Below, one piece after another: positions 43,867 through 53,519 of a stretch of 64,000 nucleotides of DNA. The notes under the pieces are model-generated. The model saw nothing but the letters and a program-made list of their open reading frames with translations, made no database searches and was not told the origin of the DNA. Source of the DNA: Methylobacter sp. (GTDB lineage Bacteria; Pseudomonadota; Gammaproteobacteria; Methylococcales; Methylomonadaceae); NCBI RefSeq assembly GCF_023227905.1, contig NZ_JALOCF010000011.1, forward strand, positions 1 to 64,000, given 5' to 3'. How positions within the stretch are numbered: the stretch's first letter is position 1; each line of letters starts with the position of its first letter. Both the position numbers and the translations under genes were made by a program.

Positions 43867-45234
43867 ATGAGAATCATCGTCATAGGCGGTGTCGCAGCAG
43901 GCACAAAATCAGCCGCAAAAGCGCATCGGGTCGATCCGAATAATGAAATCATCCTTTACCAGGATGAATCCGAAGTGTCCTACTCCGCTTGCGGACTGCC
44001 TTATGTCATCAGCGGTGTCATTGCCGATGAACGGAAAGTCATCATCAGGCAGCCTGAAGATTTTGCCAAGGACGGTATCCAGGTTTTTATACGGCACCGC
44101 GTGCTTGGCATCGATACCGGCAAACAACAGCTCAGCGTAAGGAATCTGCAAGATAATACGGATTTTATCGTCAGCTATGATCGACTGATTATTGCGACCG
44201 GCGCTCGTCCGATAGTACCGAGTATTGAAGGCATAACGCTGGAAGGTGTGTTGACCTTGCGCAATATTACTGACTTGGCTCGATTCAAAGCATTGTTACC
44301 GACAGTGCTGCCGGAAAAGGCAGTCATCATAGGGGCCGGTTATATTGGCTTGGAACTGGCCGAGACTTTTCATGAGCTCAATATAAAAACCACCATCATC
44401 GAAAAAGCGCCCCGTATTTTGCCGAAATTCGATCCGGAAATGGCTCAACTCGTACATGAGCATTTGCTGGAAAACCAGGTTGAAATAATACTGGGCGACG
44501 GTCTAGCCAAACTTGACGGCAACAATGGCCGGATAACTTTCGTGGAGACGGAATGCGGGAAAACAGTGCCTGCCGACCTCGTTGTCATCGCCATTGGCGT
44601 GAAACCTAATGTGGAACTGGCTAAAGAGGCCAACATTGACCTCGGAAACACCGGAGCCATTGCGGTTGATTCAAAAATGGCAACCAACATACCGGGCGTT
44701 TATGCCGCCGGCGATTGTTGCGAAACAATCAACCGAATCACAGGCGCAACAGCATGGATGCCTTTGGGCGACATCGCCAATTTACAAGGCCGTGTTGCAG
44801 GGGAAAACGTGGCTGGTGGAAATGCTCATTTCCCCGGCGTTTTTGGAACCGCAATATTCAAGACCTTTAAATTGACAGTCGCAATGACCGGCTTATCCGA
44901 GCAATCCGCACTGGAATCGGGGTTTGATCCCATTTCGATTGTAACGGAAGGCAGTGACCGGGCTAGGTACTATCCTGGCAGACAAGGTTTTTCGTTAAAA
45001 TTGATAGCCGACCTGAAAAATGGCAGGCTGTTGGGCGCTCAGGCGATTGGTCTTGAGGGTGTTGATAAAATGATCGATATTGCCGCTACCGCATTACTGG
45101 GTAATCTGACTTGCTCTGATCTTGAAAACGCCGATCTTGCTTACTCGCCACCTTTCAGTCCGGTGCTATCGCCGATCATCGTGGCAGCCGGCGCTTTAAA
45201 CAGTAAATTGAGCAAATTACGTTTGAATGGCTAG
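43867..45234 (+). CDS. CoA-disulfide reductase/NADH oxidase-like flavoprotein
   Basis: A 455-residue FAD/NAD(P) enzyme of the one-cysteine disulfide reductase group. It starts IIVIGGVAAGTKSA, has redox Cys42 in SYSACGLPYVISG, the NAD site IIGAGYIGLELAETF and the FAD site GVYAAGDCCE. CoA-disulfide reductases and NADH oxidases share this build. In this cluster a CoM-CoM or CoM-S-S-CoA reductase, keeping CoM reduced, is an attractive role (inference). The start ATG 43867 has AGGGG upstream. It is the last gene of the cluster. Confidence 0.82.
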   Translation: MRIIVIGGVAAGTKSAAKAHRVDPNNEIILYQDESEVSYSACGLPYVISGVIADERKVIIRQPEDFAKDGIQVFIRHRVLGIDTGKQQLSVRNLQDNTDFIVSYDRLIIATGARPIVPSIEGITLEGVLTLRNITDLARFKALLPTVLPEKAVIIGAGYIGLELAETFHELNIKTTIIEKAPRILPKFDPEMAQLVHEHLLENQVEIILGDGLAKLDGNNGRITFVETECGKTVPADLVVIAIGVKPNVELAKEANIDLGNTGAIAVDSKMATNIPGVYAAGDCCETINRITGATAWMPLGDIANLQGRVAGENVAGGNAHFPGVFGTAIFKTFKLTVAMTGLSEQSALESGFDPISIVTEGSDRARYYPGRQGFSLKLIADLKNGRLLGAQAIGLEGVDKMIDIAATALLGNLTCSDLENADLAYSPPFSPVLSPIIVAAGALNSKLSKLRLNG

Positions 45235-45246
45235 ATTCTTTCCTCT

Positions 45247-45600
45247 TTACTCAAAAGAATAGCCTGCGTTTTTACATAACTCGGGCATTCATAAGTGGTG
45301 GAACTGATCCAAGCTCTGGCCGATAGTCTATTAGAGTTGGTTATAAGTTCGTTTTGCGGTTTTGTGTAACAGGGCTTTTAGTTTGGCCCAACCCTATTCA
45401 ATCGGATCCAGGTCAGAACTATATGGCCGCAGGGCTTTCATCGTCGCGCCTATGGGCTCCACAGATGACCATATCGCCCGGTCTTAACGTGGCAGTCTCA
45501 ACTGCGAGCGTAAATAGTCTTGGAAGCGTCTCCATTCATGGCCAGATTCAAGTACCAAGGAGCAGTGAGTTGATCCATCCGCAAACCAGCATGAGAGAGT
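45247..45600 (-). pseudogene. IS630-family transposase remnant
   Basis: Read on the minus strand, the stretch gives the typical IS630 C-terminal part: TLRPGDMV near 45470, then PYSSDLDPIE-stop-GWAKLKALL near 45400, ending CKNAGYSFE at 45247. At least four in-frame stops and likely frameshifts are present. The part upstream (QLTAPWYLNLAMNGDA) reaches to about 45600. No inverted ends were identified. Confidence 0.7.
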
Positions 45601-45978
45601 CGACGTCTGCCAATGCTCCGCAGAAAGTATATCCACTGCTTGATAAGATTCTCATCCATGCGATGCCAGCCAAGCAATTAAATGATTTCTGCATATCATC
45701 GATGATTGCCTCATTTTAAATAATGGTCTCATTAACTTCGCTCAGAATACTAACTATATCTCCAGGTATCGGATGGTATATAGTTTCTTCTTATCTTAAC
45801 GAGCGTCTGTTATTCGGCACTAATCAGTCAATCAAGAGACGCCGGCCTGGGTCGAACTGAGACAGTCAATGTCTGATGCAGTTTAGTGTAGCCACATTAT
45901 CACGCTTCGGTAATCTGCACCGGGCAGCCGTAGCCCTTGTAGAACAAAGCCAATAGGCTTGAGCTATAGTAAAAATGA
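45601..45978. other. 378-bp intergenic stretch
   Basis: Further IS630 debris may extend into the left end. Otherwise no gene, hairpin or promoter is seen before the convergent glycosyltransferase. Confidence 0.4.
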
Positions 45979-47163
45979 TCAATTTGAACCTGACAGCAAT
46001 TCCCGGACAAATTGATTGTATGCAGCAAGGTAGGGCTCACGACCAAAACTTGATCGTATAGTCCCCTGATTTTCTTTTAACCACTGTCGGTAGTTTTGTT
46101 GGTTTTTAAGAAGATCTTCCAACCCTTGTGTAATACTTTCCACCGAGCTGGGATCAACTCCAACCTTGGCCGGCATCCAATCTACAAAGCCATCTATGCC
46201 TGTCCCCCTGGAATAAAGAATGGGAATCGCGCAGAGCAATGCTTCCACGTAAACCATGCCAAAAGTTTCGTTGTGGCTTGGTAGCGTCAAGCCGGCGTAA
46301 CGAGGCAGCCTCTGTAACAGCTCGGAGTTGCCAAGCGGACCGATGAGTCTGACATGGCCCTGTAAGCCCAAGCTGGCAATTAGCGTGGTTACTTCCGCAA
46401 TGACCTGTACGCTGCCACGTCCGATAATATCCAGCTTGGCATTCGGAAAGCGCTTTAAAGCACGACTGAAAGCGGGTAGTAAACGATTCAGGCCTTTCTT
46501 CCGAAAGATGTTGATATTCAGCACAGCCACGAGATGATCATAATCGAATTTGTCTGAATACCCCGTTTCGTTTTCGCTCACAAAATTTGGCAAGAATGCC
46601 TGCTTGTCAACCGGAATATCAAAATACCGGCTGAGGATAGGCTGGAACCAAGCCGATACATATAAGACGCGCACGGCATCCTCAATCACTTGCTGGATCA
46701 ATCTCTTGTAGTGCGGCTTGAAACGCAAAATTTTTGACTCGGCCTCACCGCGCACTGACACGATCAGGGGAATCTTTAACCAGCGCGCTAGCCACCGACC
46801 CGTCAAGCCTTCAAAAGTAAGTTTGTGTGCATGAATCAAATCAACCTTGATTCGTTGTTGCGTCAACACTCTGCGGACACGAAAAGCCACAATCAGCATG
46901 GACAGCGCCAATAACACGCCACAGGGCAATCCCCAATAACGCATGGAAAGAACCCGATGATCACCTTGGCCATCGCCTTTAATAATGTTGCATCTGAGCG
47001 GATTGGCAACGCGATTTAGCGAGACGACGAAATAATCCAGTTCGTGGTTAGCGGTTACAAAAGTTCGTATTGCTTGTGTCGTTTCCGCACAGTTCGCATC
47101 CGGGTAATCGGCAGAGATATGGAGTATTCTTGGCTTTCCCGTTTCAGGGTTAGCGCAGCTCAT
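45979..47163 (-). CDS. Family 4 glycosyltransferase
   Basis: A 394-residue GT-B enzyme with N-terminal RILHISADYPD, a LIHAHKLTFEG motif and the C-terminal GT4 site LPSHNETFGMVYVEALLCAIP (acidic E of E-x7-E). It retains configuration when adding a sugar from a nucleotide donor. ATG 47163 overlaps the TGA of the gene before it, so the longer frame from 47223 is rejected. It forms an operon with the WecG/TagA gene on the minus strand. Confidence 0.85.
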   Translation of the reverse strand: MSCANPETGKPRILHISADYPDANCAETTQAIRTFVTANHELDYFVVSLNRVANPLRCNIIKGDGQGDHRVLSMRYWGLPCGVLLALSMLIVAFRVRRVLTQQRIKVDLIHAHKLTFEGLTGRWLARWLKIPLIVSVRGEAESKILRFKPHYKRLIQQVIEDAVRVLYVSAWFQPILSRYFDIPVDKQAFLPNFVSENETGYSDKFDYDHLVAVLNINIFRKKGLNRLLPAFSRALKRFPNAKLDIIGRGSVQVIAEVTTLIASLGLQGHVRLIGPLGNSELLQRLPRYAGLTLPSHNETFGMVYVEALLCAIPILYSRGTGIDGFVDWMPAKVGVDPSSVESITQGLEDLLKNQQNYRQWLKENQGTIRSSFGREPYLAAYNQFVRELLSGSN

Positions 47164-48179
47164 GCCGACTCTCTCCAAGCAGCCAAGAGAAACGTCAGGT
47201 TGCCGATCAGATATCGCCGCCACATCCGCCTCGGCTCAATTGCCAAACGATAAACCCATTCACAGCGCAAACGGCGAACCCACCTTGGCGCCCGATTGAC
47301 TCTTCCCGCCAGAAAGTCGAATAGCCCCCCGACGCCGATACACAATTTTGCCCCCGTACTCGCTCCGTATTGATGTATCCAGAACTCTTGCAAGGGATTT
47401 CCCATTCCTACCAGTAGAACGTCAGGACGCGTTTCACGGATGCGCTCGCAAATTGAATGATGTTGTGTCGAACTGAAGTAGCCATGATTGAAGCCGAGCC
47501 ATTCATGCTGCGGAAACCGTTGCCGGCATTGTTCAAAGCAGGCTTTGGCAACATCAGAAGGCGCCCCAAGCAGGAATACCCTTAGCTTGACGCGCGACTC
47601 GGCGAGATAGCGAGGTATAAAATCTGTACCGTTCAAATTTTCGCTAAACTTCCGGCGATATTTCAACTGGCTTGCGATGCTGATACCTATGCCATCGTTC
47701 AAGACCAAAACATTACGTAACAGCACATGGTAGTTATCATTGGCTCGGGCGAGGTTTATGGTGTTGGCATTAGCAATCGCAACTTGCAAAAACCGCCCTT
47801 GTTTTACAGTCTCGTCAAAAAGCTTGATGACCTGAGCGCCGGAACGCGTGTCGAATTTGACTCCCTGCAGCAGCCGATAATCGTTTCCCAGAGGTTCGCA
47901 ATAAGGCTCTAGAAATTTTTCCGGCGTTCCGGACCATCCATAGCGGTTAACCGTCGCTATTGCTTGCTCTCGTAAATCCAGAAAATTAGCGTGACAGGAT
48001 TCTGAGTAGCTGTATTGCTGATTCAGTACCGTGGCGTAGATCGCACGGGGCTTAGTCCGGGTTTGCGCGGAATGCTCGCCCAGTCCCGGCACTGCGCAGG
48101 CGGGGTCTTGCTGGACGCTGGCTAGGGGCGCCTCCTTTAGTAATATATTCGCGTGCTGGCGCTCTGCCAATGAGGTCAT
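47160..48179 (-). CDS. WecG/TagA/CpsF-family glycosyltransferase (GT26)
   Basis: A 339-residue enzyme. The GT26 core begins near residue 105 (DETVKQGRF) and includes NLNGTDFIP, GMGNPLQEFW and the C-terminal VGGLFDFLAGRVNRAPRW with RLAIEPRRMWRRY. Members transfer UDP-ManNAcA, UDP-ManNAc or related sugars to lipid-linked acceptors. An N-terminal extension of about 60 residues is unusual. It overlaps a transposase fragment by 4 bp upstream, so its original promoter may have been replaced. Confidence 0.87.
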   Translation of the reverse strand: MTSLAERQHANILLKEAPLASVQQDPACAVPGLGEHSAQTRTKPRAIYATVLNQQYSYSESCHANFLDLREQAIATVNRYGWSGTPEKFLEPYCEPLGNDYRLLQGVKFDTRSGAQVIKLFDETVKQGRFLQVAIANANTINLARANDNYHVLLRNVLVLNDGIGISIASQLKYRRKFSENLNGTDFIPRYLAESRVKLRVFLLGAPSDVAKACFEQCRQRFPQHEWLGFNHGYFSSTQHHSICERIRETRPDVLLVGMGNPLQEFWIHQYGASTGAKLCIGVGGLFDFLAGRVNRAPRWVRRLRCEWVYRLAIEPRRMWRRYLIGNLTFLLAAWRESA

Positions 48180-48619
48180 TCGGCCTTGCTCCTTAAAAGT
48201 GCGCGGTAATTTTTTTGCGATACCGGCAGTGCAGCGGCTTCGGCCAGAACTCTTTCCTTGCGTTCCAGCGTATGCTCAAGGCGTTGGTTTTCGTTTTCGG
48301 CTTTCAGGATAGGTAAGGCCTGCGCCTCTTCACGGCTTAAGCTTGCGCCGCCAGACCGGCAAAAATCCGCCTGCCGCTGCGCCAATTGATGATAGAACAG
48401 GCTGTGTTTCCGGCACCGGGCTTGCGACGCTTCGCCCAACAATCCATGATGAGTATGAAGCGCATCCGAGCGCTGTTCATGCCCTCGATCCGGGGGACAT
48501 TTCGCTGTTCGCGGCGTTCGGTTTTCATTTACGGGTAAAAGCTTTTCCATCCAATTCTTTACGCTAAATATGATGATGTTCAATTTGTCCGTGATGGCCT
48601 GAACCTGTCTGGCTGCCAT
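48176..48619 (-). pseudogene. Transposase OrfA-like fragment
   Basis: The frame encodes features of an IS OrfA of the IS3-like kind: WMEKLLP near the N terminus, LHTHHGLLGEASQARCRK, HQLAQRQADFCR and the coiled tail LERKERVLAEAAALPVSQK followed by NYRALL. The expected OrfB (integrase core) is absent; the frame ends inside the wecG start. The N-terminal 20 residues look unrelated to the family. It is probably a remnant. Confidence 0.65.
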
Positions 48620-49283
48620 GATAAGAGGCTTTTACCGGCACTTGCTATTTGAAGTCGTCTTTATCTGTTGGTTTTTATGTTCATCCCAACACTTATTTAT
48701 GCTGAAAATTTGAGGCGACAACTATCCTGACACATACAGCATTACCATCAATAGGTAGTATTGCTTAGGTATTTGCACCATCTTTAATGTTGAGTATAAA
48801 TAAGGAACAATAGTCCCTAAACAAGTACATGACAGGGTAATCAAGCTGCTAACTAGAGTGTTGCGTGGTAACGCTGAGGCTGAATCCTTATCGACTTTGA
48901 ATGGCCGTCATTTCAGTCAACAAAAATTCAAGAACAAGAACAATTAGCTAAAAGACAACGTGGAGGAATGCGTCACCGGAGAATGTAACAACAGCGTAAA
49001 GTGGCTAACTGAAAAGGTTTTAAAGCAATCTTAAGATGATTAAAAATTGTTGAAAAATAGGGTCATGCCAAACGCAAAACCTTACCGGCACGCAACGTGT
49101 CGAATGAAATACTCAGTTTGAACGCATAGCAGAATGATAACCCTGATTAAAAAGCGGAAGGTCATGCTGTGATAAGTATTAATAGCAAGAAAAAAGAGCT
49201 TATTGGCAATCTATTTCGGGATAAGAAAATGTATATAAAAAACTATGATGCGAATCGGGATGAATCAGCAGAGGAGCAGTGCC
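48620..49283. other. 664-bp divergent intergenic region
   Basis: No gene is supported. It is A+T-rich, with many short stops in all frames, and must hold the promoter for the glycosyltransferase at 49284. No sigma-54 or strong sigma-70 match was recognised. Confidence 0.4.
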
Positions 49284-50492
49284 ATGTCTTCGCCAGTTAG
49301 AGTGTTGTTGCTTGTCGAAAATAATTCATATCCTTTTGATTTCCGGGTACGCAGGGAGGCGCTGGCATTGCTTGAGGCCGGGTACCAGGTGTCGGTCATT
49401 GCACCCAGAGGCACGGCTCAACCGTGGACAGAAGAAATTGAAGGCATCAGTGTTTATCGCTTTCCAGCACCTCCTGGAGGCGTAGGCGTACTCAGCTATG
49501 CTTTTGAGTTTGGCTATGCCACCTCGGCTATGTTGCTGTTAACCGCATGGGTCGCGGTAAGCAAAGGCGTTGACGTCATCCATGCGGCGAATCCCCCTGA
49601 TACACTTAGTGTCATCGGCGCAATATTCAAGTTGTTTGGGAAGCGCTTTGTGTTTGACCAACACGACCTTGCGCCAGAAACGTATCTTTCTCGCTTTGAG
49701 CAACCGCGCGAAAACCTCATTTATAAAATTTTATGCGTTATGGAGCGCTTTTCGTACGCAGCGGCTGACGCAGTTATCGTTACCAATGAATCCTACAAGC
49801 AAGTAGCCATCAAACGGGGGAGCAAGGATCCTGACAAGGTGTTTATCGTCCGGAATGGACCGCCTCTTTCCTATCAACCGCTGGAGCCTGTTCCTGATTT
49901 GGTTGGGCGCGCAAATTATCTGATTGGATATATTGGCACTATCGGGCCGCAGGACGGAGTGGATTACTGGCTGCGGGCTATACGCGAGATGGTATTTACC
50001 TTGGGACGGCGCGATTTTCTGGCCGTCATCATCGGAAGTGGAGATGCCTTGGCTGGCGTGCAAGCCTTAGCCAAGGAGTTGGAAATCGAGGATTACGTGC
50101 TGTTTACCGGCCGGCTTTCCGAGCTCGAATCACGCAAGTACCTTTCAGCGGTTGATGTATGCGTGCAACCGGACCCGTTAAGTCCGTTGAATGACAAATC
50201 CACAATGAATAAGCTTATGGAATATATGGCCTTAGCAAAACCGACGGTAGCGTTCGACTTGGTCGAAACCCGCTTTTCCGCTCAGGATGCAGCCGTTTAC
50301 GTAAAGCCAAATGACGAAGCAGAGTTTGCGGAACGAGTTAGCTGGTTATTGGACAATCCGGACGAACGCAAAAAAATGGGCGAGATTGGCCGTCATCGGG
50401 TAGCCGGCGCACTGGCATGGGAATACTCGGTGCCCGAACTGCTTCGTGCGTATGAAGACGGTTTAGGATTTCGCTCAATGGTGCTTGCTTGA
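49284..50492 (+). CDS. Family 4 glycosyltransferase (WbuB-like)
   Basis: A 402-residue GT-B protein. The N terminus VLLLVENNSYPFDFRVRREALAL (split over 6-28) is typical of WbuB-type transferases, with FDQHDLAPETYLSRF and a C-terminal MEYMALAKPTVAFDL. Start ATG 49284 is preceded by GAGGAG; an in-frame ATG at 49245 is possible. It likely adds an amino sugar to the growing repeat unit. Confidence 0.85.
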   Translation: MSSPVRVLLLVENNSYPFDFRVRREALALLEAGYQVSVIAPRGTAQPWTEEIEGISVYRFPAPPGGVGVLSYAFEFGYATSAMLLLTAWVAVSKGVDVIHAANPPDTLSVIGAIFKLFGKRFVFDQHDLAPETYLSRFEQPRENLIYKILCVMERFSYAAADAVIVTNESYKQVAIKRGSKDPDKVFIVRNGPPLSYQPLEPVPDLVGRANYLIGYIGTIGPQDGVDYWLRAIREMVFTLGRRDFLAVIIGSGDALAGVQALAKELEIEDYVLFTGRLSELESRKYLSAVDVCVQPDPLSPLNDKSTMNKLMEYMALAKPTVAFDLVETRFSAQDAAVYVKPNDEAEFAERVSWLLDNPDERKKMGEIGRHRVAGALAWEYSVPELLRAYEDGLGFRSMVLA

Positions 50493-50540
50493 CTGAGACG
50501 AGACATGATTGTTTACGTCATTTTTTAATGAGGGTCTTTA

Positions 50541-52202
50541 ATGAGAGTTTTATCGATCGCAATACCGCAGTGTGATCCTTCTGTGACCCTGCAATCCAAT
50601 AATAATGCTTATGAATGGTTCGTGAGGAAGATTCAGGCAATGGACCAGCAGAAAGAAGCGGATCTTGTTCTTCGAGCGGTAGAAAGAGCTGCGTGGTTCG
50701 CAGGAAATTTTCACTCGGGACGATTCAGTGACGGAGCAGTTGAGAACTTGGCATTTAATATTGGGAAAGATCTGGATGCGCATGCTGTCGAATTAAAGGG
50801 GGAACCGCTATCGATCGATCGCAAGGATGGCCGCCGCCGGGTTTTGCATGTGGCGCCAATGCTTGCGATGGGTGGACACAGGCAGCTTTTATACCACTGG
50901 ATATGCAATGACCGGACCTCGTGTCACTCATTAATGCTACTAGACCACGTGGGGGATGTGCCCCAAAGATTTAATGACGCAGTTCGAGACAGTGGCGGCA
51001 GCTTGGTAACATTGCCGCCGAAAGCGCATCTTTGCCAAAAAGCGCGTTCACTGAGAGAAATGGCAAGGAATAACGCAGACTTGGTAGTCTGGCACCTGAT
51101 TGGATCCGATGTGGCTCCTGTCGCCGCATTCGCGACGCATGAAGGGCCGCCGGTAGTATTGATAGACCATGGCGACCACTTATTCTGGCTTGGCAGTTCA
51201 GTGGCAGATTTAGTGGTCAACTTGCGAACGGCAGGAGCCGAACTTGCAGCAGAGCGGAGATTTGCTTCTTGCACCACAGTTATGCCTATTCCGCTGCTGG
51301 ATCCTAAGGCCGGGATATCGCGGATTGAGGCCAGGCGAGCTCTGGGAATAGCAGAAGATCAGGTTATGCTGTTAAGTGTCGGTCGGGCGGAAAAGTATCG
51401 TCCATACGGTTCCTATGATTTCGTGTCGACCGCTAACAAGATCCTTGATCTTCACCCGAATACCCATCTTTACGTGGTAGGCGAATCGGCAGCTGCGATT
51501 GCTCCCTTCCTGCATTGCAAGATACATGACCGTCTGCATTTCATGGGAAGTATCGAGGACCCTTCGATATATCGTACGGCCGCAGATATATATTTGGAGA
51601 GCTTTCCGTTTGGATCGCAGACGGCACTGCTGGAAGCAGCGTTGAGTGGTCTTCCGGTAGTACCCGCATACGCGCCGTTGTTTCCCTTGTTGGTAGCCAA
51701 CGATGATGCGTTGACGGATATTCTCCAGAATCCAAAAAACGAGCAGGAGTTCATAAAACGTGTGGAATTGTTGATTTGTGAGCCCGAGCAAAGGCTGGCG
51801 CTCGGGGACGCGCTGCGGAAGCGGCTGTTGGCGGAACATGAAGGTAAAGGCTGGTTGGAGCGTTTGGCCGCCTTATATGAGAAAGCGGAATCCCTAACGC
51901 ACAATCCCCGGATAATTCCTGCGTCGTCGTGCAAGATGACGAACATGGATATCAATTTGAGCCAATGGCATGTGATGACCGGTAGGCCGCATTCGTCGGT
52001 TAGCCCAGATGATGTCATTAGGGCCGGGTTATACCATGCGGCGTTTGTAGCAAAGATAGTGGGTGATTACGCAACAGCACGACGGCATGCTTGGAATGCC
52101 GTGCAGCGTGACACCTTTGTATGGGCATCATGGCGTCTTCTCGGGGTCGCAATGGTGGGCAAAATGGGGCTGTTTTTTCGGCAATTGCTTAGTCATGCCT
52201 AG
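50541..52202 (+). CDS. GT-B glycosyltransferase, family 4-like, long form
   Basis: A 553-residue protein. The GT1/GT4-type donor domain is at about 255-440 (LLSVGRAEKYRPYG, HFMGSIEDPSIYRTADIYLE-like pattern, LLEAALSGLPVVPAY). The first 100 residues and last 80 residues are not typical of GT4, which makes it longer than usual. It starts 49 bp after the previous glycosyltransferase. The sugar and acceptor are unknown. Confidence 0.75.
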   Translation: MRVLSIAIPQCDPSVTLQSNNNAYEWFVRKIQAMDQQKEADLVLRAVERAAWFAGNFHSGRFSDGAVENLAFNIGKDLDAHAVELKGEPLSIDRKDGRRRVLHVAPMLAMGGHRQLLYHWICNDRTSCHSLMLLDHVGDVPQRFNDAVRDSGGSLVTLPPKAHLCQKARSLREMARNNADLVVWHLIGSDVAPVAAFATHEGPPVVLIDHGDHLFWLGSSVADLVVNLRTAGAELAAERRFASCTTVMPIPLLDPKAGISRIEARRALGIAEDQVMLLSVGRAEKYRPYGSYDFVSTANKILDLHPNTHLYVVGESAAAIAPFLHCKIHDRLHFMGSIEDPSIYRTAADIYLESFPFGSQTALLEAALSGLPVVPAYAPLFPLLVANDDALTDILQNPKNEQEFIKRVELLICEPEQRLALGDALRKRLLAEHEGKGWLERLAALYEKAESLTHNPRIIPASSCKMTNMDINLSQWHVMTGRPHSSVSPDDVIRAGLYHAAFVAKIVGDYATARRHAWNAVQRDTFVWASWRLLGVAMVGKMGLFFRQLLSHA

Positions 52203-52592
52203 GCGGGAGAATTTGCCGTAACAGCGTGCACTCATGGAACATGGGTAGAATATTTTGATTAATCCGGTTTGTTATAGCAGGAGTCTGGCTTTTGGATGGG
52301 GCAGGATTTTAGACCGGTTCCGCGAGCGGATTATGCCCTCTTGCAATGGGTCGAAAACGCATTATTAATTCCGCTAGAGATTTTGTTTTAGGCAGAAAGA
52401 AACTCAAGTACATAGGGAATTTGAAGTTAGTTAATAAATACGGCCCTTGCGATGAGTTGAAATCTATCTGTAACGACCGTTGTTGAGTCTTATCTTCGTG
52501 TATTGTCGAAATATGCTCCTGCCGGTTGCTTTTCATATGGCGATTTTCAGTCAATGCTAATTGACGCAATAGTTTTTTAATTAGGTAAGTAA
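52203..52592. other. 390-bp intergenic region with a short coding-like frame
   Basis: Frame 52346-52486 (+) reads as a natural-looking 46-residue peptide (SARDFVLGRKKLKYIGNLKL, then VNKYGPCDELKSICNDRC), open back to 52313. It has no ribosome site and may be a fragment of a lost glycosyltransferase or tailoring gene. The longer minus-strand frame at 52309-52602 is judged a shadow. Confidence 0.35.
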
Positions 52593-53519
52593 ATGAATCC
52601 AATAATCTATGCCAAAACCGCGGTCATTACTCGCACTAAAAATCGACCTATATTCCTGAAACGGGCCATTGAAAGTGTTCTCTCGCAGGCGGAGAGAGAC
52701 TTTGTGCATGTGATTGTGAATGATGGCGGGGATAGGGAGCCGGTGGATTCGTTGCTGGAAGGTTTTAAAGACCGTTATGAAAACCGGCTGTTATTAATTC
52801 ATAACGAAAAATCGTTGGGAATGGAGGCTGCATCTAATGTTGGAATCAGATCCTCAGATAGCATGTATGTGGTCATTCATGATGATGATGATAGCTGGCA
52901 TCCGAATTTTCTTGGAAAAATGACAAGCTACCTTGAAAGCAATGATGTAATCAGAAATCTGGGTGGTGTGGTTTGTTATACCACCGAGATCAGCGAACAA
53001 ATTACTGATGACCAAATCAAGGAAGTGGCTCGCCGGTCGATTGCTTCGTGGATTAAGGATATTAGTCTTTGGCGCATGTGCGCAGATAATTACTTTGCGC
53101 CAATTTCATTCCTTTATAAGCGGGAAGTTTATGACAAGATTGGCGGACTGTATCGTGAAGATATTCCGGTACAAGGGGATTGGGAGTTTAACTTGCGTTT
53201 TATGCAGCAATATGAAATAGGTTTGCTTAAAGAGCATCTTGCTTTTTACTACATACGCATTAGTAATGACAAGTCTGGAGAGGCTTATAGTAATTCTGTT
53301 AACAACATGGAAAAACACAGTTTTTATAAAACTTACTTACGCAATGAATTTCTTCGAAAAGAACTGGCCGAAGGTAAGCTTGGGGTAGGGTATATGATGA
53401 ACGTTAATCCGATTATCTTGCGAGTTGACCGGGCAGCCCATGGTCTAATCCGGATTTGGGAAAAACTTAAATATCCGTTTGTATTTTTGAAGGCTTTACG
53501 GTTGAAGGCTCTGACCTAA
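52593..53519 (+). CDS. Family 2 glycosyltransferase
   Basis: A 308-residue GT-A enzyme with AVITRTKNRPIFLKRAIESV, VNDGGDREPV and an acidic cluster HDDDDSWHPNFL that would bind the metal-nucleotide. GDWEFNLRFM is the usual acceptor-side motif. It is followed by a 313-bp gap. The gene is more A+T-rich than its left neighbours, a hint of separate origin. Confidence 0.85.
   Translation: MNPIIYAKTAVITRTKNRPIFLKRAIESVLSQAERDFVHVIVNDGGDREPVDSLLEGFKDRYENRLLLIHNEKSLGMEAASNVGIRSSDSMYVVIHDDDDSWHPNFLGKMTSYLESNDVIRNLGGVVCYTTEISEQITDDQIKEVARRSIASWIKDISLWRMCADNYFAPISFLYKREVYDKIGGLYREDIPVQGDWEFNLRFMQQYEIGLLKEHLAFYYIRISNDKSGEAYSNSVNNMEKHSFYKTYLRNEFLRKELAEGKLGVGYMMNVNPIILRVDRAAHGLIRIWEKLKYPFVFLKALRLKALT

Noticed and set aside
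18577..45995. Shared 12-mer TTGAACCTGACA at 18577-18588 and 45984-45995, near both edges of the inserted block
   Set aside because: A 12-base match is expected many times by chance in 64 kb, and the right copy encodes the last codons of a glycosyltransferase. Not accepted as attachment sites.
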